In this document: piece after piece, positions 15,473-23,549 of the stretch
How positions within the stretch are numbered: position 1 is the stretch's first letter
Layout: each line of letters starts with the position of its first letter
From: a virus
IMG/VR virus record: IMGVR_UViG_3300000116_000094
Span: 3,428-33,595 of that record
Reading direction: 5' to 3' (one strand)
Length of the DNA stretch: 30,168 nt
Translations under genes and position numbers: made by a program
Notes under the pieces: generated by a model
What the model was told of the DNA's origin: nothing
The model's database searches: none
What the model saw: the letters and a program-made list of their open reading frames with translations, nothing else

Positions 15473-16630
15473 TCACTTTTTGCTAACAGCACCAAGTGTT
15501 CTGAGATAATTATTCATGTAATCAGGTACAATACCTGTTACATCAATATCAACTTCCTCAGAAAGATTTTCGGTCTGTGCTTTTGGAGACTTCTTAGTTG
15601 AGAAGTAGGACTCCTTCAACATCTCCAGTTTTTCACGATATTTTGCTGCACTTTCAAACTCAACACTTTCGGCAAGTGAAGCGAGCTTCTCTTTTTGCGA
15701 GAGTGCAAGACCCTCTGCTACTTCATCGATGATTCCGTCAGCAACCGACTCAGAAAGTCGCTTGTTTAGATGAATGTTTTTCTCGATCTGCTCGTTGAGT
15801 TTTGTCTCCATATCATCAAGTTTTTCTACCATACTCTCAAGTACATCATATTTTTCTTCAGGGATTGATACATAATGTTCTTCAAAAAGATTCTTCATTC
15901 CAGCGAGGAAGGATTCTGTCATTTCTGACTTCAGACCACCTTCAATAGAAAGTCTGTTTTCTGTTACCCATTCTTCGGACACATACTCAAGATAGGAATC
16001 TACTCTTTCAGTAAGAGCAGATTTGATTTCTTTAACTTCTTCTACGAGGCGCTCCTCGTATACTTCATCATAAGCGGCAACCATACCTTCCTTGATCTCT
16101 TCGACCTTGGAACGAAGTGCTGCTTCAAAGATTGTACGTGCTTTCTCTTGGAATTCTTCCGAGAGATCTTCGCCTTCGAGGAGAGCACTAACATCTTCAG
16201 AGACATCAAACTCTTCTTCAGCAGTTTCATCTGCCTCAGCGACAACTTCTTCTTCTGTTGTTTCTTCTTCAGATACAACTTCTTCTGCTTCGGCAGTGAT
16301 TTCTTCGTCCTCTTCGATTACCTCTTCAGAGTCGAATTCCTCTTCTTCCTTAACACCCGCCATGGCATCGGCAGGTTTAGCACCTTTGGTTACAATATCC
16401 TTAACTTGCTTAAGGGTTTGTCCAGGTGTTTTAATTTTAGCAGATTCATCATCAGACTTATAATTGTCTGGTGTTGGTCCACCAAGATCCTCATATGATC
16501 CAGTTGCGCCTGCTACTGCACCAGCAGCAAGTTTTTGCATTGGATCACCTGCCTTTGCGCCAGCATTGACAGCGGTCTTGGATTGAGTTGTGCCTGCTTC
16601 CATTTCCTGTAAATTGTTGTCACTAGACAT
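15473..16630 (-). CDS. 22: Prohead core scaffolding protein gp22
   Basis: Main scaffold of the prohead, later degraded by gp21. The 385-residue product is longer than T4 gp22 (269). It has a low-complexity N-terminus (GAKAGDPMQKLAAGAVAGATG), then a strongly acidic stretch at about 95-160 made mostly of Glu with Asp, Val and Ala, then long helices (160-345) likely to form coiled coils, and a C-terminus SEEVDIDVTGIVPDYMNNYLRTLG. Many Glu residues give many possible gp21 cuts. It has a good GGAG ribosome site and two overlapping late elements upstream. Identification rests on position between gp21 and gp23 and on composition. Confidence 0.9.
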   Translation of the reverse strand: MSSDNNLQEMEAGTTQSKTAVNAGAKAGDPMQKLAAGAVAGATGSYEDLGGPTPDNYKSDDESAKIKTPGQTLKQVKDIVTKGAKPADAMAGVKEEEEFDSEEVIEEDEEITAEAEEVVSEEETTEEEVVAEADETAEEEFDVSEDVSALLEGEDLSEEFQEKARTIFEAALRSKVEEIKEGMVAAYDEVYEERLVEEVKEIKSALTERVDSYLEYVSEEWVTENRLSIEGGLKSEMTESFLAGMKNLFEEHYVSIPEEKYDVLESMVEKLDDMETKLNEQIEKNIHLNKRLSESVADGIIDEVAEGLALSQKEKLASLAESVEFESAAKYREKLEMLKESYFSTKKSPKAQTENLSEEVDIDVTGIVPDYMNNYLRTLGAVSKK

Positions 16631-16669
16631 TTTGAGACTCTCCGATTAACCTTTGATAGTTTTAATCTA

Positions 16670-16681
16670 TATTTATTTATT
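16670..16681 (-). promoter_or_regulatory. Late promoter element(s) for gp22
   Basis: Two overlapping AATAAATA octamers on the minus strand (16681-16674 and 16677-16670), 40 to 51 bases before the gp22 start. They match the ATAAATA core shared by the other late elements here. The duplication may raise promoter strength for gp22 and gp23. Confidence 0.6.
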
Positions 16682-16706
16682 AAATTATATAATTGACGAG
16701 TTTTGT

Positions 16707-17360
16707 TTACAGTGAACTTAAAAAATCGTTAAATAGACTTAATTTATTCTCTTCCAATACTCTTTGCTTACAAGCAGATTCAATTTTTAATTTTGCTTGT
16801 GCTGCGAGTTTTTCGCGAAGTATACCTCCTTCCCAAACCCAATCTTTTCCTTCCATAATTCCCTGAACAAATGCATCAGGTGCAGAAGGATCTGCAACGA
16901 TATCAGCAGCAGTTGCTAACATGAAATCTTCACCAACTTCTTTGCAACCAGTTTTGGTATTGTCTCTTAATGATCCAATACCACGAGAAGAAACGCCAAG
17001 AGTTACTCCGTCTTTTAGTAAAGATTCTGCAATCTTGCCCATTGGAGTAGATAGAATTTGTGCCTTACCTATAAAATTATTCCCAGACTGCTTTAGTTCG
17101 GTAATTTTATGAGATACCCTATCAAGATTTACTGTGGGTCCATCGGGATGACCCAATTCACCAAGAGCTCTTCCTTTATCAATATAATCTTTACAATAAC
17201 GATTTACTTCCCTTTCCATAATTTGAAAGGGATATAATCTATTATTGCGATTTACCATCTCACTTTGAAGAAATACGCCCTTAATGAACATATTTTTCTT
17301 ACCATTAACAGTCTCGGTAATAACCTCTACTTTTTCAATTTCTTCTCTTATTAATTTCAT
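16707..17360 (-). CDS. 21: Prohead core protein protease gp21
   Basis: Serine protease that matures the prohead by cutting gp23, gp22 and other core proteins. The 217-residue product (T4 212) has GELGHPDGP with the catalytic His at about 71, and TLGVSSRGIGS with the catalytic Ser at 124 or 125, the assemblin-like arrangement. The N-terminal FLQSEMVNRNNRLYP is typical of the family. No ribosome site is visible before the ATG; a late element lies 26 bases upstream. Confidence 0.93.
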   Translation of the reverse strand: MKLIREEIEKVEVITETVNGKKNMFIKGVFLQSEMVNRNNRLYPFQIMEREVNRYCKDYIDKGRALGELGHPDGPTVNLDRVSHKITELKQSGNNFIGKAQILSTPMGKIAESLLKDGVTLGVSSRGIGSLRDNTKTGCKEVGEDFMLATAADIVADPSAPDAFVQGIMEGKDWVWEGGILREKLAAQAKLKIESACKQRVLEENKLSLFNDFLSSL

Positions 17361-17385
17361 TGTGAAAAAAATGATCTTTATATTT

Positions 17386-17393
17386 TATTTATG
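17386..17393 (-). promoter_or_regulatory. Late promoter element for gp21
   Basis: CATAAATA on the minus strand followed by AAATA, 26 bases before the gp21 ATG, in the 70-base gap after the small core gene. Confidence 0.6.
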
Positions 17394-17430
17394 AAATTGT
17401 CCAATAGAGACATTGACTATTTTATTACTA

Positions 17431-17595
17431 TCATTCTTTGTCGTCAGAATCTGCATTATCAAACATTGAATTGTTAACATCTGGTCGAATTGCTTCTATT
17501 TTTTCCGAAGTTTTTGAGTAAAGAAGATCTTTAATCTTGTCAGAAACATCAGAGGGTGACGAGTCACCAATAACCATATCTAAAATATCATCCAT
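17431..17595 (-). CDS. Small acidic prohead-core-like protein (gp67/gp68 position)
   Basis: A 54-residue ORF starting MDDILDMVIGDSSPSDVSD and ending FDNADSDDKE, acidic and helical with an amphipathic middle (DKIKDLLYSKTSEKIEAIRP). It occupies the slot between portal and protease genes where T4 has 67 and 68, small prohead core components, and cyanophages have a short gene of this sort. Assignment to 67 or 68 is by position and composition, not by strong similarity. A late element lies 24 bases upstream of the start, part of a divergent promoter pair with the radical SAM cassette. Confidence 0.75.
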   Translation of the reverse strand: MDDILDMVIGDSSPSDVSDKIKDLLYSKTSEKIEAIRPDVNNSMFDNADSDDKE

Positions 17596-17618
17596 TATAA
17601 TATTGTATAATACCTAGT

Positions 17619-17626
17619 TATTTATG
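17619..17626 (-). promoter_or_regulatory. Late promoter element for the small core gene (minus half of a divergent pair)
   Basis: CATAAATA on the minus strand, 24-31 bases before the start at 17595. It shares its first base position with the plus-strand element at 17626-17633; together they form TATTTAT-G-ATAAATA. Confidence 0.65.
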
Positions 17627-17633
17627 ATAAATA
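17626..17633 (+). promoter_or_regulatory. Late promoter element for the radical SAM cassette (plus half of a divergent pair)
   Basis: GATAAATA on the plus strand, 21 bases before the ATG at 17654, with a GGGA ribosome site between. It uses the same ATAAATA core as the virion genes, which predicts gp55-dependent late expression of the cassette. Confidence 0.6.
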
Positions 17634-17653
17634 TGTAAGATGGGAATTTTGTA

Positions 17654-19456
17654 ATGAATAATATATATCTTTTTCAACCCCAATATACTGTAGAAGTTCG
17701 TACTGAAGAAAATCATTGGATGCCATACAGTGTTGGATGTTTATGGAGTTATTGTAGTCAATTTGATGATATAAATGAACATTATAATTTAAAAAGATTT
17801 ATTTTCAAAAGAGAAAATCCAGATGAACTTATAGATAGTTTGGAAGATCCATTCTTATGTGCTTTTAGTTGTTTTATATGGAATGAGCAATATAATCTCA
17901 CAGTTGCTAAAAAAATAAAAGAAAAATATCCGAACTGTATTATTGAGTTTGGTGGTCCTCAGGCATCAGAAGCAATGCTGGATACGTATGATTTTATTGA
18001 CTGTATTATGCTTGGTGGTGATGGAGAAGAAAATTTTTTAGATCTTTTAAGATTATTATATAAAGGAAATACTTTCCCAAGAGTTTATCAAAGAGGTCGA
18101 ATAACTGATTTAAATATACCCAGTCCATATACTTCTGGTGTATTTGATAAACTTGTTGCTGATAATCCAGAAGTAATTTGGGCATCTATGCTTGAGACTA
18201 ATAGAGGATGTCCTCATAGATGTACTTTTTGTGACTGGGGTGGAACAACATATGGCAAAATACACCAGTTTGCTTTAGAACGTGTTGTTGAAGATATAAA
18301 TTGGATGGTTGAAAATAAAGTTGCTTATATCTTTGTCACTGATGCTAACTTTGGAATATTTGGTGAAAGAGATATCTATCTAGCAGGTCTTTTGAGAGAG
18401 GCAGGACAAAATATTAAAAGTGATATTGAAGATATTGTTATTCAATATAGCAAAAATTCAAATGAAAATGTTTTTAAAGTTGCAGAAGCATTGGGAGAAT
18501 ATTGTAAAAGAGGGATTACGATTAGTGCTCAAAGCATGAATCAATCAACACTTAAAGCAGTAAAGAGGAAAAATTTAAGCATTAAAGATTATTCTCATCA
18601 TATGAAACTTGCTAAAGAGTATAATGTTCGTACATACACTGAAATGATATTGGGATTACCTGAGGAAACCTTAGATTCTTGGAAAGATGGTTTTACAACA
18701 TTACTTGAAAATGGGCAACACGAATCAATTGATGTATGGTTCTGTCAAGTTTTTGGAAATACTGAATTGAATAGTAATTTATCTAGAGAAGTATATGGTA
18801 TAGAAACTATTAAAGCTGAAGATTATCTTTCTTTTACTAACAATAAAAACTGCATTGAAATAAAGGAGATTGTTGAAATAATCAATAAAACAAATACTAT
18901 GTCAACTAAAGATATTGTTGATGCGTATCTTTATAGTTGGATGATAATACAATTTCATATAAATGGTTACTCTCAGATAGTTGCAAAATATTATAAAAAA
19001 GTAAAAGGAATATCATATCGAAAGTTTTATGATAAGTTGTTGGAATATATAAAGTCCGATGATAGTTTATATGGACTTCATTATAAAAGTTTATATGATA
19101 GACTTCATATTTACTTATCTACTGGTAAGATTGTAACTGACGGAGATACTGGTCACTCATTAGAAATGTCAATGGCACATGACTTTAATATATTTTGGGA
19201 TAACAAAAATGATGTATTTAATTTAGTAAATTCTTGTTGGGAAACACCTGAAGATATATTTGCAATTCAAAAGAATTTTGTATATAATCCTGATACAGTA
19301 TATCCATATGAATTTGAATCTAGTATTGACTTTGAAACTGGAGATCTGACACCAGTCAAATATAGTATGACTAATCATGTAAGTGAAGAGAATAGATATA
19401 ATTTATGGCATATAAGGAGATGTGGTTTTGATAAAAATATTCTGGTAAAATTATGA
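17654..19456 (+). CDS. Radical SAM protein with B12-binding-like N-terminal domain (cassette copy 1)
   Basis: A 600-residue protein. Residues 1-150 form an alpha/beta region with IYLFQPQY at the start and IIEFGGPQ at 96-103, as in the cobalamin-binding domain of B12-type radical SAM enzymes, but the DxHxxG cobalt-ligand motif is not visible. The radical SAM core starts at ETNRGCPHRCTFCDWGG with CX3CX2C at Cys186, Cys190 and Cys193, which binds the 4Fe-4S cluster; VTDANFGIFGERD, AQSMNQSTLKAVKRKN and ILGLPEETLDSWKDG follow as later core motifs. A C-terminal region of about 200 residues is unassigned and has no second cluster motif. Substrate unknown. Every neighbour is on the other strand; the stop overlaps the next start (ATGA), so the two are co-translated. 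Confidence 0.9.
   Translation: MNNIYLFQPQYTVEVRTEENHWMPYSVGCLWSYCSQFDDINEHYNLKRFIFKRENPDELIDSLEDPFLCAFSCFIWNEQYNLTVAKKIKEKYPNCIIEFGGPQASEAMLDTYDFIDCIMLGGDGEENFLDLLRLLYKGNTFPRVYQRGRITDLNIPSPYTSGVFDKLVADNPEVIWASMLETNRGCPHRCTFCDWGGTTYGKIHQFALERVVEDINWMVENKVAYIFVTDANFGIFGERDIYLAGLLREAGQNIKSDIEDIVIQYSKNSNENVFKVAEALGEYCKRGITISAQSMNQSTLKAVKRKNLSIKDYSHHMKLAKEYNVRTYTEMILGLPEETLDSWKDGFTTLLENGQHESIDVWFCQVFGNTELNSNLSREVYGIETIKAEDYLSFTNNKNCIEIKEIVEIINKTNTMSTKDIVDAYLYSWMIIQFHINGYSQIVAKYYKKVKGISYRKFYDKLLEYIKSDDSLYGLHYKSLYDRLHIYLSTGKIVTDGDTGHSLEMSMAHDFNIFWDNKNDVFNLVNSCWETPEDIFAIQKNFVYNPDTVYPYEFESSIDFETGDLTPVKYSMTNHVSEENRYNLWHIRRCGFDKNILVKL
18194..18240 (+). repeat. 47-base direct repeat, copy 1 (radical SAM cluster motif)
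   Basis: Identical in sequence to 19987-20033; encodes ETNRGCPHRCTFCDWG. All third codon positions agree, unlike flanking parts of the two paralogues. Confidence 0.85.
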
Positions 19457-21219
19457 GAAATGTTTACATGTTTCAACCACAGTATTCTGTAGAAGTTAGA
19501 AAAGAAAATACTTATTGGTTACCATATAGTGTTGGGTGTCTTTGGGCATATTGTATGCAATATGAAGATGTTGCTAGTGCATTTTATCTTGCCGATCTTA
19601 TATTCAAAAGAGAAAATCCACAAAAACTTATTGATCGACTTATTGACCCAGTTGTATGTGCATTCAGCTGCTATGTATGGAACGAACAATATAATTTGCA
19701 TGTTGCAAAACTAATTAAGGATAAGTATCCTGATTGTATAATTGAATTTGGAGGACCTCAAGTAACAAAAAAATATGAACAGTATGAATTTATAGATTGT
19801 TTAATTTTGTCTGAGGGCGAAGAGGCATTTTTAGATCTTCTTAGTAGTGTGCTAAGAGAGGAACCGTTTGAAAAAATATACAATAAGAATAGAATAAATG
19901 ATTTAGATTTTCCAAGTCCATATCAAATGGGAGTTTTTAATAAAATTGTCAAATCAAATCCAGATGTTCTTTGGTCAATGACTGTAGAGACTAATAGAGG
20001 ATGTCCTCATAGATGTACTTTTTGTGACTGGGGAACTGTTACATATGGTAAGATTAATAAATTTGGGTTGGAAAGAGTGTCTCAGGATATTGCCTGGGCA
20101 GAAACTCATAATGTTGGTTTTATATTTAATGCGGATGCAAATTTTGGCATTTTTAAAGAACGTGATATTGAAATTGCCAAAATGTTTAGAAAGGCAGCAG
20201 ACAATGGAAAGTTAGAAGCAGTAAATGTTCAATATTCAAAAAACTCTACTGAGGTTATTTTTGAAATTGCTAAAATTTTAGATGATATTAGTAGAGGTGT
20301 AACTTTAAGTGTTCAGAGTATGAATGAACCAACTCTTAAAGCAATTAAGAGAAAAAATATGAGTATCAATAAAATATCTGACCAAATTAAAAAGAGTAAA
20401 GTATGGGGAGTAAAAACATATAGCGAACTGATTCTTGGACTTCCTGAAGAATCATTAGATAGTTGGAAAGAAGGATTCTCAAAAATTTTAGAGTGTGGTC
20501 AGCATGAGTCTATCGATGTTTGGTTTTGTCAATTATTTGGTGATACTAGTTTAAATAGTTCTACTTCGAGAGAAGTGTATGGAATTAAAACAATCAAAGC
20601 AGAAGACTACATGTCTTTTAGTAGTGATCAAGGTGATGTTAGAGAAATAATAGAATTGGTATGTGAAACAAATACTATGAGTAATGATGAACTTATTGAA
20701 TCATATATGTATGGGTGGTTGATAGTTCAATTTCATATTGCAGGTTATACTCAACTTATTGCAAAATATCTTTATGAAAATATGAATATATCATATAGAA
20801 ATTTTTATGATACTTTATTTGAATATGTTAAAAATAGTTCTGGAATAATTGGTAATCATTATAGTGAAATTGAAAGATCTGTCTCTTGTTATATGAAAAC
20901 TGGCAAAATTTTGACTAATGGTAAGCATGGACATACACTTCATGCAGAAAGTTTTGCCTTCATGTTTACAAATAAATCTGCAGTATTTGAAATTGCTGAG
21001 GAAGCAATTAAAATATTCTCTTTAACAAATACTGATATTATAAAGATGCAGAAAGCGTTTATTTTTGATGAAAATATTAAGTATCCTTTTTATTTAAAAT
21101 GTTCAGATAGTACTTATAAAGTTGATAGTGAATTTAAACAATTTGATAAAAATGACCCTCACACCGTTTTTATTCTGCGGCGTAAAGGTCTTTTAAAAAA
21201 TCAATTAACTATTATTTAA
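19453..21219 (+). CDS. Radical SAM protein with B12-binding-like N-terminal domain (cassette copy 2)
   Basis: A 588-residue paralogue of the preceding gene, similar along its whole length (about 60% identical by eye in the first 100 residues). The cluster motif is CX3CX2C at Cys184, Cys188 and Cys191 in NRGCPHRCTFCDWG, followed by NADANFGIFKERD, VQSMNEPTLKAIKRKN and ILGLPEESLDSWKEG. The HESIDVWFCQ.FG and SREVYGI.TIKAEDY blocks are shared with copy 1. The cobalamin ligand motif is again absent. Retention of all catalytic motifs in both copies suggests two working enzymes with different substrates or a heterodimer. The TAA stop directly abuts the gp20 stop on the other strand. No terminator is seen after it. 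Confidence 0.9.
   Translation: MRNVYMFQPQYSVEVRKENTYWLPYSVGCLWAYCMQYEDVASAFYLADLIFKRENPQKLIDRLIDPVVCAFSCYVWNEQYNLHVAKLIKDKYPDCIIEFGGPQVTKKYEQYEFIDCLILSEGEEAFLDLLSSVLREEPFEKIYNKNRINDLDFPSPYQMGVFNKIVKSNPDVLWSMTVETNRGCPHRCTFCDWGTVTYGKINKFGLERVSQDIAWAETHNVGFIFNADANFGIFKERDIEIAKMFRKAADNGKLEAVNVQYSKNSTEVIFEIAKILDDISRGVTLSVQSMNEPTLKAIKRKNMSINKISDQIKKSKVWGVKTYSELILGLPEESLDSWKEGFSKILECGQHESIDVWFCQLFGDTSLNSSTSREVYGIKTIKAEDYMSFSSDQGDVREIIELVCETNTMSNDELIESYMYGWLIVQFHIAGYTQLIAKYLYENMNISYRNFYDTLFEYVKNSSGIIGNHYSEIERSVSCYMKTGKILTNGKHGHTLHAESFAFMFTNKSAVFEIAEEAIKIFSLTNTDIIKMQKAFIFDENIKYPFYLKCSDSTYKVDSEFKQFDKNDPHTVFILRRKGLLKNQLTII
19987..20033 (+). repeat. 47-base direct repeat, copy 2 (radical SAM cluster motif)
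   Basis: Second copy of the repeat at 18194-18240, at the equivalent codons of the second radical SAM gene. Flanking bases diverge at once on both sides. Confidence 0.85.
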
Positions 21220-22878
21220 TTAAATTTCTGGTGCTTCTGTACTTCCTCCATCTTTTACACCATCAAGATCTGGTTCTTGAATTGGTTTTCCTAAATCCTC
21301 TCCTCCTGTAGGAATTGGTTCTCCAGTTGTAGGATCAATTGGTGCATTGGGATCTGGAATAATTCCAGCGGCAATTTCCATTTTAATAAGTTTATCCTGC
21401 TCAATAATCTCCTCATCAGTCTGACGCAACATCTTACGTCTTACAAAATCTTGAGAATAGTACTTACCAATATAAGGTTCAGCAGTAGCAACAATATTCA
21501 GTCTTTCTGTCATTAACTCAGCATCTTTAAGTTCTGAGAAGTGGTTATCATACAAGAAGTCATATTGAATATGTTCACTCATAATCTCCCAATCTTCAGG
21601 AGAAACAATATTTTTGAGAAGAAGTTGAGTTCTTAAAAGATCACTGAACATATTTGAGAATCTTTTTCTCAACCTACCAACAAATTTAGTAAACTTAAGT
21701 TCATCTCTCAAAATTTCTGAGGATCGACCAAGATTAAATCCTTCTTGACCACCAATTCTGGATGATGGCACATTTAGTGAGCGATATAGTTTTTCTTGGA
21801 AGTACTTAATGTCAGACAACTCTCCCAGATTTTGTCCACCAGGTAATGTAGTGATCTCAGTTCCTCTACCACCTTCACGCCTAGGAAGCCAAAAATCTTC
21901 AAGCATAGACATATGCTTTTTATCATCACGAACTTCTCCAGTATTAGAATCATAAACAAGTTTGTTACGATATCTCATCATAACATCACGAAGATATTGT
22001 TCTGCTTTCATTTTAGGCAGATTGCCAACATCAATATAAAAGATGCGACGTTCTGGTGCTCTTGACATTCTGTAGATTACCAAAGAGTCTTCGATCATAC
22101 GGAGTTGATTAAGACCTTTGATTGCTTTGTGCAAATATGAAAGTGTTAGATTTTTATTGCGGTCTACAAGACCTGAAGTGCAGTATGTAATAGAATCTTT
22201 AGAGAATTTGACACCATTAGATGCTTGATTATTTCCTCTATTAATAATACCAGTTTGACTTGCTGACTGATTGTATATAAAGTATTCTTGAATATCTGGA
22301 AAATCTGTATTTTTTTGTTCTTGTTGACTGGGAAGATATCTAGCACTATTATCTTCTTTTTTCTTACCTGCTTGTCTTACAAAACGCATTTTTAATGCGT
22401 CAATATAACGCAATTCTTGAATCCCTTCTGTAGGATTCTTCATATCAATTACTTTATGATAATAAAGTCTACCATCAACATACCAATTTCTGTAAATTTC
22501 ATGGCACTTTTTGTCAAAATCTAGTAATGATAAAATATATTTAAATTCTTCTCTAATTTTTCTTTTTAATCCATCACTTACGTTCAAATTAGATAACTCA
22601 ATTTGAACTGGAGTATCATTAGTATCACTTACAATAGCTTCATTAACAATATCCTCAATTGCACCATCAACCTCTGGGTGCAATGCCATCTCTCTATATC
22701 TTCTAATTAAATCGTATTCTGATTTATAAACTCCTTCAATATCAACATAAGAACCAAAAAATCCACTAGTTAGATAGTGATCAACTCCATCCTCATTATT
22801 TTGAGGGACAGGAGAAGACACTTCTTTAGTGGATTTTTTATTATTATCTTCTATCGAGAATCCAAATAACTTGGCCAT
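21220..22878 (-). CDS. 20: Portal vertex protein gp20
   Basis: Dodecameric portal at the head vertex, through which DNA is packaged and the tail joined. The 552-residue product (T4 524) contains YREMALHPEVDGAIEDIVNE near the N-terminus, SYLHKAIKGLNQLRMIEDSL and RAPERRIFYIDVGNLP in the middle, all hallmark blocks of the cyanophage g20 marker gene. The C-terminus is proline- and glycine-rich (PDPNAPIDPTTGEP). A late element overlaps the gp19 stop upstream. No ribosome site is evident. Its stop abuts the oppositely oriented radical SAM gene. Confidence 0.97.
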   Translation of the reverse strand: MAKLFGFSIEDNNKKSTKEVSSPVPQNNEDGVDHYLTSGFFGSYVDIEGVYKSEYDLIRRYREMALHPEVDGAIEDIVNEAIVSDTNDTPVQIELSNLNVSDGLKRKIREEFKYILSLLDFDKKCHEIYRNWYVDGRLYYHKVIDMKNPTEGIQELRYIDALKMRFVRQAGKKKEDNSARYLPSQQEQKNTDFPDIQEYFIYNQSASQTGIINRGNNQASNGVKFSKDSITYCTSGLVDRNKNLTLSYLHKAIKGLNQLRMIEDSLVIYRMSRAPERRIFYIDVGNLPKMKAEQYLRDVMMRYRNKLVYDSNTGEVRDDKKHMSMLEDFWLPRREGGRGTEITTLPGGQNLGELSDIKYFQEKLYRSLNVPSSRIGGQEGFNLGRSSEILRDELKFTKFVGRLRKRFSNMFSDLLRTQLLLKNIVSPEDWEIMSEHIQYDFLYDNHFSELKDAELMTERLNIVATAEPYIGKYYSQDFVRRKMLRQTDEEIIEQDKLIKMEIAAGIIPDPNAPIDPTTGEPIPTGGEDLGKPIQEPDLDGVKDGGSTEAPEI

Positions 22879-22903
22879 TATAATTGTAGTTGAAGTGTTC
22901 TAC

Positions 22904-22911
22904 TATTTATT
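22904..22911 (-). promoter_or_regulatory. Late promoter element for gp20
   Basis: AATAAATA on the minus strand followed by GTAG, 26-33 bases before the gp20 ATG; its upstream bases overlap the gp19 TAA stop codon. Confidence 0.55.
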
Positions 22912-23509
22912 ATACAATAGCAGTACCAGTTTGATCATTGGCTTCTGCTTGCCACCACTGAACCTGGAAGTCTACAGTATATTCCTCAATGGTATCTGAA
23001 GTATCATATGAAAGATCAATTTGGGATACGTTTGTTGGGAATATATCGTAGAATTTGTAAGTTCTCAATGGAAGACTTGATCCAGAATCAGTATTGGAAG
23101 TTGAGAATTTAGTCTCTCCTCTACCATGTTGGTGTACATATGCATCAACCATATAGGAAGATGGATTTGTAGCACCAGTTGCATTGTCTAATTTACTTAT
23201 CTGATTCATCCACTGCTCGAATGCAGTTCTCAATTTAAAGTCTTCATCATTAATAACTGTAACAGTCCAAACGTCGAAGGTTCTGTCTCCAGCAACCTTC
23301 AATACACGTCCTCTAAATGGGATTTCAATTTGTGCAACGTTAGAAGCAGGCAATGCTGCTGATTTGCACATAAAATTGAATGTTTCATCATCCCATCCAC
23401 TTACAGTGGCTGGAAATGATGGGATACTGACTTCAAATAAATTTGGTCTTGCTGCACCGCCTTGAAGTTTTGCCTTGAAGTCGGTGATAGTTCTAATAGC
23501 TCGTGCCAT
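22910..23509 (-). CDS. 19: Tail tube protein gp19
   Basis: Subunit of the inner tail tube. The 199-residue product (T4 163) begins MARAIRTITDFKAKLQGG, followed by ARPNLFEVSIPSFP, with MCKSAALPASNVAQIEIPFRGR and later VQWWQAE, the usual tube-fold blocks. It has a very strong ribosome site, AAGGAGGAA, 8 bases before the ATG, in keeping with a major structural protein. It follows gp18 by 40 bases without an ATAAATA element, so it is probably read from the gp18 promoter. Confidence 0.93.
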   Translation of the reverse strand: MARAIRTITDFKAKLQGGAARPNLFEVSIPSFPATVSGWDDETFNFMCKSAALPASNVAQIEIPFRGRVLKVAGDRTFDVWTVTVINDEDFKLRTAFEQWMNQISKLDNATGATNPSSYMVDAYVHQHGRGETKFSTSNTDSGSSLPLRTYKFYDIFPTNVSQIDLSYDTSDTIEEYTVDFQVQWWQAEANDQTGTAIV

Positions 23510-23549
23510 TTTAGGTAATTCCTCCTTGTTTACTTAATCATCTAGTAGA

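Noticed and set aside
16092-16498. Two long plus-strand ORFs (100+ residues) opposite gp22
   Set aside because: Ser-rich or Phe-rich shadows produced by the Glu/Lys codon runs of gp22 on the other strand; no ribosome site or family.
17654-21219. Recent host origin of the cassette from base composition
   Set aside because: The genes are AT-rich, but so are uvsW, gp46 and other phage genes here; composition does not separate them.
21200-21245. Terminator between radical SAM copy 2 and gp20
   Set aside because: Only a six-pair A/T stem (AATTAA/TTAATT) before a T run on the minus strand; too weak to call.
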